In this document: positions 33,547 through 41,877 of the stretch, in pieces
How positions within the stretch are numbered: position 1 is the first letter of the stretch
Layout of the letters: each line of letters starts with the position of its first letter
Origin: Alphaproteobacteria bacterium
GTDB taxonomy: Bacteria > Myxococcota_A > UBA796 > GCA-2862545
DNA: 64,000 bases
Direction of reading: 5' to 3'
NCBI GenBank assembly: GCA_020632875.1
Contig: JACKET010000003.1
Span: 248,001 to 312,000, forward strand
Position numbers and translations under genes: made by a program
Notes under the pieces: generated by a model
Database searches by the model: none
What the model was told of the DNA's origin: nothing
The model's input: only the letters and a program-made list of their open reading frames with translations

Positions 33547-33619
33547 CAGCGTGATCGCCAGGATGTGCAGTGCGACGAGCGCAGCGCGGACGTGGGGCCA
33601 GGCGTTCTTCAGGTGCGCC

Positions 33620-34600
33620 TCACAGCGAGCGGATCGTCAGCCCCGGCACGTACACGCCCTCGATGTCGCGCACCGACACCGGCAGGCAGTACGGCTCGCC
33701 GTCGGTCGGGCACGCCATGCACTGCACGCCGAGGCCGGCGGCCGTGGTGCACACGGTGTCCTCGTCGGAGCTGCCGAGCAGCGGCCCGGCGAAGCGCGTG
33801 TCGCCGATGCCCTCGACCGTGCCGCCCCCGATCCGGTCGCCCGTCGGGCTGAACGTGCCGGAGAAGGCGAATTCGTAGACGGGGATGCGGACGCCGGAGA
33901 AGTCGAGGTCGACGGTCGGCGCCTCGGCCTCGAAGTACGGCTGCTGGTCGAAGGCCACGAGCGGGAACGGCACCGCGTCTTCGACGGAGTCCTGGCGGAG
34001 GTTGCCCTCGTCGTCCTCCACGCCGAGCGCGAGGTTGAGGTGCAGGGTGCCGGCCTGGGACAGCGGGACGCCGATGAGCACGGGCGCGTTGAAGAACAGC
34101 GTGAGCAGGGGCGCCACGCCGCCGGGCTCGAGCCACGTCGCCCCGCCGATGTCGAGGGAGTACGCGCGGCCCTCGAGCATCTCGGCGCCCCCGACGAGCG
34201 CACCACCGAACACGGACGTGGTGAACGGCACCTCGCGCGTGCCGTTGCAGTCGACGACGCGGAGCACGTGGTCGGTGTTGGCGGCGAGCGGCGCGTCGAG
34301 GACGACGTCGAAGCGCAGGCTCTCGTCGTCCCACACGAGCCCGGAGCCGAGCCGGTACCCGTCGGCGTCGAGCACGTAGGCGTCGTAGGCCTCGATCTCG
34401 CGGTTCGCTGTGAAGATGCGCGGCATCGTGCGCCAGTACCAGTCGTCCTCGCCGCCCGCGGGCACCGTCGCTTCGATGCGGTTGGCGCAGCCCTCCTCGG
34501 ACCAGCCGTCGGTGTCCTCGAACCACCCGGTGTCGAGCAGCTTCTCGGGCTCGGCGCGCTTGCAGCCGACCAGGGCGAGCAGGACGAGGGCGCGCGTCAC
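33620..34600 (-). CDS. Lipoprotein of unknown function
   Basis: A 326-residue protein with lipobox (VTRALVLLALVGC, acylated Cys13). The mature part is acidic and beta-rich with DTGWFEDTDGW near the N-terminus, an aromatic-rich body and a Cys cluster near the end (CTTAAGLGVQCMACPTDG, EPYCLPVS). The GTG start overlaps the stop of the upstream lipoprotein gene (GTGA, 34597-34600), so the two products are probably made in equal amounts and may interact. No family was recognised. Confidence 0.75.
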   Translation of the reverse strand: MTRALVLLALVGCKRAEPEKLLDTGWFEDTDGWSEEGCANRIEATVPAGGEDDWYWRTMPRIFTANREIEAYDAYVLDADGYRLGSGLVWDDESLRFDVVLDAPLAANTDHVLRVVDCNGTREVPFTTSVFGGALVGGAEMLEGRAYSLDIGGATWLEPGGVAPLLTLFFNAPVLIGVPLSQAGTLHLNLALGVEDDEGNLRQDSVEDAVPFPLVAFDQQPYFEAEAPTVDLDFSGVRIPVYEFAFSGTFSPTGDRIGGGTVEGIGDTRFAGPLLGSSDEDTVCTTAAGLGVQCMACPTDGEPYCLPVSVRDIEGVYVPGLTIRSL

Positions 34601-35547
34601 GGGCTCTCCCCTTCGAGGGTCACGTCGAGCACGTACCAGTGCACCGGTGACCCGTACGCGTCTTCGGGACGGACGCGCAGGTAGAGCGTCTCGTCGCCTT
34701 CGCTCGTGAATTCGAGCCACGGGTCGAGCTCGAAGCCGACCTGGCCGCGCGGGAAGGCGCAGTTGCTGTTGCCCGCGCCGCAGTCGGGCGAGAGGCCCGC
34801 GGCGTTCTGGAGGTAGACGATGGTGTCGGCCGGCGAGCCCAGGTCGAACGCCGAGATCGAAGCGACGAGGGTGTGGCGGCCGACCGGCACGTCGATGCGG
34901 TAGTAGTCGCCGTCGTCGCTGTCTTCGATGAGCCCGAACACCTGGTCGCCGTCGAACACGACCATGGCGTCGGCGCGCAGGTCGTTCGGCTCGACCTCGG
35001 TGCGCGTCCACTCGCGCGGAGCCTTCTGCACGGTGGCGATGAGGTCGTAGAAGTACCGGCGGCCCGTGTCGCCCTGCTGGTTCTGCTCGAGCACGAGGAG
35101 GGTGAAGTCGCGCGCGTCGGTCGGGAACAGGAGGTGCACGTCGGCCGTGTCGCTGCCGTCGGCGCGGAGGACGGCGAGGCCGTCGCTGGCGGACAGGACG
35201 GCGGCAGGGTTCGCGAACGAGCCGTTCTCGCGGGCGTCGATGCGGATGCCGAGCCACGTGGGCTCGTCGACCGCGAACGACCAGAAGTCGCTGTCGCCGG
35301 GCGCCCGGAAGTCGCCGCAGGCCTTCGCCTCGAGCGGGAGCACGTTCGCTTCGACGTTGCTGTTGTTGGGCTCGATCTCGGGGAAGGCGCACGCGGGCTC
35401 GGGACCGGTGTCGAGCGGCGCGGTGTCGACCGGACGGGACGTGTCGTCGGGGTCGGTGTCGGAGTCGGGATTGCTCGGATCGGGCCGGCAGTGGCAGCCG
35501 GCGACGAGCGCGCCCAGCGCGACGAAGATGGCGAGATCGCGGGTCAC
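34597..35547 (-). CDS. Lipoprotein with pre-peptidase C-terminal (PPC)-like domains
   Basis: A 316-residue lipoprotein: signal VTRDLAIFVALGALVAGC, then an acidic Asp/Pro/Thr linker (PDPSNPDSDTDPDDTSRP). Two EPN-containing modules (EIEPNNSNVEANVLPL and EVEPNDLRADAMVV, each followed by GDSDFWSF or DDGDYYRID) are typical of PPC-like beta domains of secreted proteases and surface proteins. No catalytic domain is present, so it probably binds or scaffolds at the surface. It is coupled to the next lipoprotein gene. Confidence 0.78.
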   Translation of the reverse strand: MTRDLAIFVALGALVAGCHCRPDPSNPDSDTDPDDTSRPVDTAPLDTGPEPACAFPEIEPNNSNVEANVLPLEAKACGDFRAPGDSDFWSFAVDEPTWLGIRIDARENGSFANPAAVLSASDGLAVLRADGSDTADVHLLFPTDARDFTLLVLEQNQQGDTGRRYFYDLIATVQKAPREWTRTEVEPNDLRADAMVVFDGDQVFGLIEDSDDGDYYRIDVPVGRHTLVASISAFDLGSPADTIVYLQNAAGLSPDCGAGNSNCAFPRGQVGFELDPWLEFTSEGDETLYLRVRPEDAYGSPVHWYVLDVTLEGESP

Positions 35548-35587
35548 CCCGCGACCATAGCCGCACGCGCGCGGATGCGCAGCATGG

Positions 35588-37312
35588 TCACCAGCCGTAG
35601 GGCTCGCAGACCGTCGCGGTGCCACCGGACCACTGGCTCACGGTCGACGCCACGGTGCCGGGCACGTCGAAGCACTGGCCGTTGAGCGGGCTGACCTCGC
35701 CGAGGCAGTAGCCGAGGCTGCCGGGACCCGTGTTCGCGCACACGAGCGGCGCGGTGCCGTCGCGATCGATGCAGCGCAGAGTGCTGTCGCACGGGAGCAC
35801 GCACACGCCGGCATCGGCGGGCTGGCCGGGTGCGTTCGTCGTTTCGCACCAGCTGCTCCACTCGACCTGCCAGCACGTGTCGTTGGACACCGAGCAGGCC
35901 TCGCCCATCCACGGGAAGTCGTAGGGATTGTCGGCGTTCAGACGCGGGAACGCAGTGAGGTCGGACAGGTGGTGGAACGTGTAGCCCTGGCCCTCGAGGG
36001 CCGTGAGCAGCGCGTCGAGGTTGTTGGCCGTGTACTGGTGGATGTCGTGCATGAGCACGATGCCGCCGTCGAAGTCGTCGAACTGATCGAGCGTGTAGCC
36101 GAGCATGTTCGTCTGGTAGGCCGCGGGCACGCGCCAGTACTCGGAGGTCGGGCACGAGCCGCCGCTCGCGTAGCACCAGTCGGCCGTGTCGGCGTGCCAG
36201 CCGACCACGAGGTGGCCGTAGTCGTCGCGCACGATGTCGGCGGTCTGGCACGTGCTGTCGCCGTACGGGAACCGGAAGTACTCCGGATCGACGCCGAACG
36301 TCGCGAGCAGGTCGTTCGTGCTGACGATCTCGTCGTGCACGTCGGTCGTCTGCAGGGTCGCCATGTCGGCGTGGTCCCAGCTGTGGTTGCCGATCGTGAA
36401 CAGCGGATCGTCGCGGATCTCTTCGACGAGCGACCAGTTCGCGGGGTCGGCGATCTGCACGCCCAGCATGAAGAACGTCGCGGGCGCGTTGTGTGCGCGC
36501 AGGGTCGCCAGGATCTGCGGCGTGACGGTCGTGTGGGGCCCGTCGTCGAACGTCAGCCCGATGCGCCCACCCATCGGCGCCGGATCCGCCGGGTCCATGC
36601 CCGAGCAGCGGTCGCGGCGCCCATACGACACGCCGGAGTCGAGGTCGGTGCACCCGAGCGGCGCGTAGTAGGACGGGTCGTGGCCCCAGGACCAGCAGTG
36701 GCCCTGGTTGTCGTCGAGGTAGTACGTGAGGTCGAGGTTCGACCACAGCAGGCTGGTCTGCCCCGGCACCACCGCGGCGGGCGTCGACACCTGGGTCAGC
36801 TGCAGCGAGGTGCCGTTGATCGGGTGGCACAGGTTGAACGCGCCCGTGCCGAGCCAGCAGTCTTCGCCGTACCAGCCGTTCACGCCCGCCGGGGTCTCGG
36901 CGATGCCGAAGTCCCAGCTCGTGCGGCCCTGAGGGTCGCTGATCGCGACGTTGATCATCGAAGACGGCGAGCCGCCCGTCCAGGTCACCGTGACGACCGG
37001 GTCGGCGTCGGCGTCGGAGTCGGCATCGCTGTCCGCATCCGCGTCGCTGTCCGCATCCGCGTCGCTGTCCGCATCCGCGTCGCTGTCCGCATCCGCGTCG
37101 CTGTCCGCATCCGCGTCGGCATCGGCATCGGCATCCGCATCGGCGTCGCTGTCGGCGTCGGAATCCGCGTCGGCGTCGCTGTCGGCATCGGCATCGGCAT
37201 CGCTGTCGGAATCCGCGTCGGCGTCGGTGTCGGCGTCACCTTCGGGGCCCACGGGGGGCGCGAGGTTCGTACGGCATCCCATCACGAGAACGAGCCAACC
37301 CGTCAGTACCAT
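35588..37312 (-). CDS. Polysaccharide deacetylase lipoprotein with long Asp-rich linker
   Basis: A 574-residue protein. Lipoprotein signal MVLTGWLVLVMGC, then an Asp-Ala/Asp-Ser linker over about 80 residues (about 25-105). A beta-rich region precedes the NodB-type carbohydrate esterase 4 domain (about 245-440), with TFDDGPH (catalytic Asp), the HxxxH metal motif in NHSWDHAD, RFPYGDS and IVLMHDIHQY. The C-terminus is Cys-rich (DTCWQVEWSSWC ... CVLPCDSTLRC). It should remove N-acetyl groups from a surface or cell-wall polysaccharide outside the cell. Other lipoproteins in the window carry the same linker type. Confidence 0.9.
   Translation of the reverse strand: MVLTGWLVLVMGCRTNLAPPVGPEGDADTDADADSDSDADADADSDADADSDADSDADADADADADADADSDADADSDADADSDADADSDADADSDADSDADADPVVTVTWTGGSPSSMINVAISDPQGRTSWDFGIAETPAGVNGWYGEDCWLGTGAFNLCHPINGTSLQLTQVSTPAAVVPGQTSLLWSNLDLTYYLDDNQGHCWSWGHDPSYYAPLGCTDLDSGVSYGRRDRCSGMDPADPAPMGGRIGLTFDDGPHTTVTPQILATLRAHNAPATFFMLGVQIADPANWSLVEEIRDDPLFTIGNHSWDHADMATLQTTDVHDEIVSTNDLLATFGVDPEYFRFPYGDSTCQTADIVRDDYGHLVVGWHADTADWCYASGGSCPTSEYWRVPAAYQTNMLGYTLDQFDDFDGGIVLMHDIHQYTANNLDALLTALEGQGYTFHHLSDLTAFPRLNADNPYDFPWMGEACSVSNDTCWQVEWSSWCETTNAPGQPADAGVCVLPCDSTLRCIDRDGTAPLVCANTGPGSLGYCLGEVSPLNGQCFDVPGTVASTVSQWSGGTATVCEPYGW
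36994..37237. repeat. In-gene hexamer-like microsatellite (Asp-rich linker)
   Basis: Codon-level repeat of GTCGGCATCC/GCGTCGCTGTCC-type units on this strand, encoding Asp-Ala/Asp-Ser/Asp-Thr dipeptides on the other. An 18-bp unit (GTCGCTGTCCGCATCCGC) recurs about five times near 37028-37120, so length change by slippage or recombination is likely. Confidence 0.75.
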
Positions 37313-37375
37313 TTCGACGACCCCCGACGAACCGCAATAGCATGTCCTGGTAACGCCTGAGAGAGAGGTCTCCCC

Positions 37376-37984
37376 GTGAACGCCAACCGAGCCATCCTCG
37401 CCGGAGTCGTCGCCCTCGCCGCGCTGGGCCTGCTCGCCCTCGGAATGAGCGGCGGCGACACCGGTCCCGAGATCAAGGACCACGAACGCACCGCCGAGGT
37501 CGCGCCCGCCAGGCAGAAGGAGCGCCGCCCGGCCCCGTCCCCCACCACGTCGGGCAGCAAGAAGCTCGGTGCCAACGGGCAGTCCGTCGAAGAGACCCTG
37601 AAGACGCTCCGCCAGCAGGGCCTCCCCGAGCGTCCGCCCGAGGGCAGCCCCCTCGACGAGGGCAGCTGGCAGCAGATGCGGCGCGAAGCCGACGAGGTCT
37701 GGCACGACGGCATGATGGAAGGCGTCGAGCAGTGGGCGTCGAAGAACGGCTACGACCGCCAGCAGGGCGAGCAGATCATGAACGAGATGGCCCGCTTCAC
37801 GAAGCGCGTGGTCACCATCCGCGACAACATGCGCGCCGGTCGCACCTCGCCCGACGAGGGCCGCGATTCGCTCGAGAACCTCCGGATGGAGGTCGCCGCC
37901 GAGATGATCTCGCTGGTCGGCGAGAAGGAAGCCGACGATCTGAACGGCTACCTCGCGACCGTCACGACGGGCGGCGGCTGGTAG
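37376..37984 (+). CDS. Membrane-anchored helical protein of unknown function
   Basis: A 202-residue protein with an N-terminal anchor or signal (RAILAGVVALAALGLLALGM), a short Lys/Pro/Arg linker and a helical body. The body (WQQMRREADEVWHDGMMEGV, RFTKRVVTIRDNMRAGRTSP) is reminiscent of periplasmic helical chaperone or metal-sensing proteins (Spy/CpxP-like), but the LTxxQ motif is missing, so no family is assigned. GTG start with GAGAGAGG upstream. It diverges from the deacetylase gene 63 bp away. Confidence 0.68.
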   Translation: MNANRAILAGVVALAALGLLALGMSGGDTGPEIKDHERTAEVAPARQKERRPAPSPTTSGSKKLGANGQSVEETLKTLRQQGLPERPPEGSPLDEGSWQQMRREADEVWHDGMMEGVEQWASKNGYDRQQGEQIMNEMARFTKRVVTIRDNMRAGRTSPDEGRDSLENLRMEVAAEMISLVGEKEADDLNGYLATVTTGGGW

Positions 37985-37989
37985 CGGGT

Positions 37990-38080
37990 CGGAGCCGGGA
38001 GCCCGGGAGCCGGGAGCCCGGAGCCTGGAGCCGGGAGCCGGGAGCCGGGAGCCGGGAGCCTGGAGCCGGGAGCCGGGAGC
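37990..38080. repeat. 7-bp tandem array (GGGAGCC)
   Basis: About 13 near-perfect GGGAGCC/GGAGCCT/GGAGCCC units directly after the stop of the gene at 37376-37984. Confidence 0.85.
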
Positions 38081-38098
38081 CCGCTCGGAGCGAGCGGG
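38080..38098 (+). terminator. Perfect hairpin after the GGGAGCC array
   Basis: CCCGCTCG-GAG-CGAGCGGG forms an 8-bp perfect stem with a 3-base loop, about 95 bp downstream of the stop at 37984. No T-run follows, so terminator function is a guess. Confidence 0.4.
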
Positions 38099-38168
38099 GC
38101 GCGCTCGGCCTGCCGCACGTGCGCCTGGCTCCCGACGTGTGGGCCTCGTGCCTGCGAGCCCGAGAGGC

Positions 38169-38258
38169 TGTCCCGTTCGGGTCTGACCCAGATTGGACAC
38201 CCGATTCTCTCGTGCTGGTCGTCGTTTCGAGGAGGCTCTGGCACAATCGGGACACCCT
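38169..38258 (+). repeat. 90-bp dispersed repeat, copy 2
   Basis: Ungapped counterpart of 24141-24230 in the same orientation. The flanking long palindromes of copy 1 are not present here, though GGGTCTGACCC is kept inside. Confidence 0.8.
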
Positions 38259-38299
38259 GCCCCCGGTTGCTCCGGACAGGCCAACACCTGTTTGCGACC

Positions 38300-38445
38300 G
38301 CCAACGTCGGGTCAGCTCACCGAGCAGCCCGGAACGCGCGCCTGCTCTGGTGAGTCCCGATTCCAGTCCGCGGGAAGGCCCTCTCTGTCGACCGGACCGC
38401 CGAGGTGACCCGCGAGAACCCTGACGCTTCGGGTGGACCCCCGGA
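38300..38445 (+). repeat. Modular intergenic repeat, partial copy 3
   Basis: Contains CCGCCAACGTCGGGTCAG, a 39-nt hairpin core at 38316-38354 (CTCACCGAGCAG ... CTGCTCTGGTGAG), AAGGCCCTCTCTGTCG and GAGAACCCTGACG. The CTGCGTCATCTGCG module is missing, and the CACGAG array begins soon after, as if inserted or expanded at that point. Confidence 0.75.
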
Positions 38446-38460
38446 GTCCTAGGCGGTGCC

Positions 38461-38800
<340 letters not shown>

Positions 38801-38820
38801 CGACCGCCAAGGCTTGGTGG

Positions 38821-39125
38821 ACGGGGAGGTCGTTGGCGGGTCCGCTCACCGGAGCAGCCGAAATGCCGGCCTGCTCTGGTGAGTCCTCGACTCCGGTCCG
38901 CAAGAAGGCCCGCTCTGTCGGCCCGAACCATCGAGACGTCCCTCGCAACACCCGGACGCTACGTGGACCTCGGCGTCGCTGGCGTCCTCGACGGCCTTGG
39001 CGGTGCAATCCCTGTCGACGGCGCCCCGGGGACGCGAAGACGCTCGACCCGCGACGGCCTGGTTTCTGCGTCATCTGCGTCCTTCTGCGTCATCTGCGTG
39101 AGGCCCTGAGACGCTCGGAGCCCGA
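38821..39125 (+). repeat. Modular intergenic repeat, copy 4 (long form)
   Basis: Hairpin core 38845-38883 (39 nt), then AAGGCCCGCTCTGTCGGCCC, the long-form middle with GAGACGTCCCTCG and GGCCTTGGCGGTG, GGGGACGCGAAGACGCTCGA, and the TTTCTGCGTCATCTGCG module ending in GCGTGAGGCCCTGAGACGC. Its middle pairs with the reverse copy at 3425-3660, both being long forms. Confidence 0.8.
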
Positions 39126-39207
39126 CCGCTTCCGGGGGAATACCGGGTAGCCGGTCCTCGTGTCGGACACGCCTCGGTCGTCGTGCGTGATTCGGGCGAA
39201 CCGCGCG

Positions 39208-40641
39208 CTACGGCGTGCAGGTGCGGTCGGGCGAGTCGTAGTTGTTCACGCTGTACGACCCGAACGTGCCGTCGGGCCAGTTCACCTGGCCCACGTCCCA
39301 CACCTCGTTCCGCTGCATCGCGCGCTGGCCCGTGTACACCTCGACGCCGTAGGTGAAGACGCGCACCGTCGCGACCACCACGTCGTCGCCGTGCTCCTCC
39401 CAGTAGTGCACCCGAACGACGTAGTCCCCATCGGCCGGCGTGAGGATGTTGATGTTCTCGGGGCCGAAGCCGCCCTGGTCGTCGAGGTCGAGCCGCGGGT
39501 CGTCGTCGCTGCCCGCCACGCCCCAGTTCGGGCTGCCGTTGCAGAAGCTGCAGTCGTCGGTGGGCGTGAAGATGTCGGCCCCGTTGCGCGCCAGGTGCAG
39601 ATCGAGGTCCGCCGCGGGCGTGTCCCAGGTCAGCTCGACGTGGAGCTCGTCGGCCGGGATGGCGTCGATCGTGCAGCGGTCGGGCGCCGAGACCGTGCCC
39701 ACCGCGTTCGTCACGACCAGCTGCACCTCGTAGGGCCCCGCCACGTCGGTGAACAGGCGCGTCGTGTCGGACACGAGGTTCGTGAGATCCTCCTGGCTGC
39801 CGTCGGGCCGCGAGGAGAGGGTCCACGCGTAGGTGAGCGGGAGGAAGCCCTCGGGGTCGTACGAGCCGGAACCGTCGAGATCGACCCAGATCGGCGGGGC
39901 ACTCGTGCCGGGGCAGTCGATCTGGGCCACCGGGTACGCGTAGTCGCCGCCCCCGTTGCCGAGGAGGACGACGCGGACCTCGGGCTCGTCGGGGTCGCTG
40001 CTCGGGAACACGAGCTCGCCGGAGTCGCCGAGATCGCCGAACGGCGCGTACTGGATGATGACCGGGACGTCGGAGTGCGGACCGACCACGTCGTTGCTCG
40101 GGTCGGTCTGGAGGACGAAGGCCCCCGACCCCTCCTGGCCCACCGTGCCGAGCTCGAGCGGCGCGTCGCCGACGTTGCGCAGGAGCAGGAACTCCGTGCT
40201 GTTCGACCCCATCGCCACGGTGCCGAAATCGACGGTGAGCCGGTCGATCTCGATGTCGGGCATGGGCGCGTCGACACCGGTGCCGGACAGCGGGATGCGG
40301 ACCTCGGGCGTGAGGTCGTCGTTCGACGTGATCACGATCTCGGCCGCGTAGTCGAGGAAGCTGCCCGGCGCGAAGGTCACGTCGAGCTCGATGGTCTCGT
40401 CGACCCCCACGACCTCGGCCGGCACGTCGACCGTGAACGCGTCGTCGCCCTGGATGGCGACCTGCATCTCGAGCCGCGCCCGCCCGGCGTTCGTGACGAA
40501 GAGCTGCTGGTGCCCGTCGAGCGGGACGGCGATCTCGCCGAACGCGAGCTCTTCCGGTGCCGTCGCGATGCGCGGATAGAGCTGCTGGAAGTCGGTGTCC
40601 TGCTTGCAGCCCACGAGGGCGACGAGAAGCGCGAGCGTCAT
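39208..40641 (-). CDS. Lipoprotein with ASPM/SPD2/Hydin-like and PKD-like domains
   Basis: A 477-residue lipoprotein (MTLALLVALVGC). Two immunoglobulin-like choice-of-anchor modules (LAFGEIAVPLDGHQQLFVTN ... ITSNDDLTPEVRIPLSGTG and VDFGTVAMGSNSTEFLLLRN ... VVLLGNGG) resemble ASH/MSP domains. A PKD-like segment (WVDLDGSGSYDPEGFLPLTY) follows, then a DUF2135-like end (VELTWDTPAADLDLHLARNG, DYVVRVHYWEEH). It has six or so cysteines, including CSFC. A surface adhesive or structural protein is inferred. Confidence 0.82.
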   Translation of the reverse strand: MTLALLVALVGCKQDTDFQQLYPRIATAPEELAFGEIAVPLDGHQQLFVTNAGRARLEMQVAIQGDDAFTVDVPAEVVGVDETIELDVTFAPGSFLDYAAEIVITSNDDLTPEVRIPLSGTGVDAPMPDIEIDRLTVDFGTVAMGSNSTEFLLLRNVGDAPLELGTVGQEGSGAFVLQTDPSNDVVGPHSDVPVIIQYAPFGDLGDSGELVFPSSDPDEPEVRVVLLGNGGGDYAYPVAQIDCPGTSAPPIWVDLDGSGSYDPEGFLPLTYAWTLSSRPDGSQEDLTNLVSDTTRLFTDVAGPYEVQLVVTNAVGTVSAPDRCTIDAIPADELHVELTWDTPAADLDLHLARNGADIFTPTDDCSFCNGSPNWGVAGSDDDPRLDLDDQGGFGPENINILTPADGDYVVRVHYWEEHGDDVVVATVRVFTYGVEVYTGQRAMQRNEVWDVGQVNWPDGTFGSYSVNNYDSPDRTCTP

Positions 40642-40684
40642 GCGCGCACCATACGTCCCGATCGGCGCGATCGCCACCAGCGCG

Positions 40685-41551
40685 TCAGGACAGGGGCAGG
40701 TGCAGCTCGACCTCGCGGTGGCGCTTCGCATCCTTGAGGGCCCGGGTGGCCGCGAACACGGTGACGTAGTCGTCGCTCGCGAGGGACCCGAGCTCGCGCA
40801 CCTTCGCGACCAGCGTCGGCGAGCCACCGCGCACGAAGGGGTTCGTGGCGCGCTCTTCTTCGATGGTGGACGGCACGGAGCAGCCGCCGTCGGCGCGGAT
40901 GGCCCACACCCTGCGGATCCGCTCGGCCAGCGCGGCGTTGTCGGGCTCGACCATCCACGCGAACCGGAGGTTGTCTTCGGTGTACTCGTGGGCACAGCAC
41001 ACCAGCGTGTCGCCGGGCAGCTCGCACAGGCGCTGGAGCGAGCGGGCCATCTTCGCGGGGGGGCCGTCGAACAGGTAGCCGCAGCCGCCCGCGAACAGCG
41101 TGTCGCCGCAGAACACGGCGCCGTCGACGACGTACGAGACGTGCCCGTCGATGTGGCCCTCGGTGAGCATCACGCGCACCGGCACCCCGAACAGCTCGAA
41201 GGTGTCGCCCTCGCCGACCGCTTCGGTGATGCCGGGCACCTCGGCGCGCTTCGCCGCGGCCCCGACCACGCGCATGCCCGCGAGCAGGCCGCGCTTCTCG
41301 AGGTCCTGGTTCACGCCGATGTGGTCCCAGTGGGTGTGCGTGTTGAGCACGGTGGTCAGCGCGACGCCGAGGCGCTCGCACAGGGCCAGCACGGGCCCGG
41401 CATCCGGCGGACCGTCGACGACCGCGGCCTCGCCGCGCGCGTGGCTCACGAGCAGCCACACGAGGTTGTCGCTCGCGACGGGGATCTGGTGGACCTCGAG
41501 GAGGCCGTGGGCGACGGGGAACGGATCGCGCGGACGGGTGACGGCGTGCAT
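40685..41551 (-). CDS. gloB: Hydroxyacylglutathione hydrolase (glyoxalase II)
   Basis: A 288-residue metallo-beta-lactamase-fold hydrolase. Metal ligands: THTHWDH (His72, His74, Asp76, His77), His in TEGHIDGHVSY, Asp in FCGDTLFAGGCGYLFDGPP and His in CAHEYTEDNLRFA. The GGCGxxFxG and HEYT..NL signatures are typical of glyoxalase II rather than of other family members. It should hydrolyse S-lactoylglutathione (or a related thioester) in methylglyoxal detoxification. Slightly longer than E. coli GloB (251). It lies six bases downstream of slyX on the same strand. Confidence 0.9.
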   Translation of the reverse strand: MHAVTRPRDPFPVAHGLLEVHQIPVASDNLVWLLVSHARGEAAVVDGPPDAGPVLALCERLGVALTTVLNTHTHWDHIGVNQDLEKRGLLAGMRVVGAAAKRAEVPGITEAVGEGDTFELFGVPVRVMLTEGHIDGHVSYVVDGAVFCGDTLFAGGCGYLFDGPPAKMARSLQRLCELPGDTLVCCAHEYTEDNLRFAWMVEPDNAALAERIRRVWAIRADGGCSVPSTIEEERATNPFVRGGSPTLVAKVRELGSLASDDYVTVFAATRALKDAKRHREVELHLPLS

Positions 41552-41557
41552 GGGGAC

Positions 41558-41746
41558 CTACCAGTGCGGAGGGGGTGGGTTGTCGAGCGGCGCCTGGCTC
41601 GCGGCCTGCTCGGCGATGGCCTCTTCGATGCGCCTCTCGAGCACCTCGACCTTCTGCGCGAGCATGCGGACGACCTCGTCGAGCTCGGCGATGGTGTGCT
41701 CCTGGAAGGCCAGCTTGACCTCGAGATCGGTGATGCGATCGTCCAC
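41558..41746 (-). CDS. slyX: SlyX family protein
   Basis: A 62-residue coiled-coil protein. The heptad-rich start (ITDLEVKLAFQEHTIAELDE) and the Pro-rich end (PPPPHW) are the family hallmarks. Function is unknown in general. GTG start with GGTGA upstream; it precedes gloB by six bases and is probably co-transcribed. Confidence 0.87.
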   Translation of the reverse strand: MDDRITDLEVKLAFQEHTIAELDEVVRMLAQKVEVLERRIEEAIAEQAASQAPLDNPPPPHW

Positions 41747-41877
41747 GGTTCACCTCAGGGGTCCTGACGTAATCCGCCCCGGAGCCCCGGGCCGCGATGC
41801 CATCGGGTGCACCATCGCGGTGGCCGTCCTCGCACCCGATCCGTTACATCCGAGGATCCCCTCAGAGCCGGAGTGTC

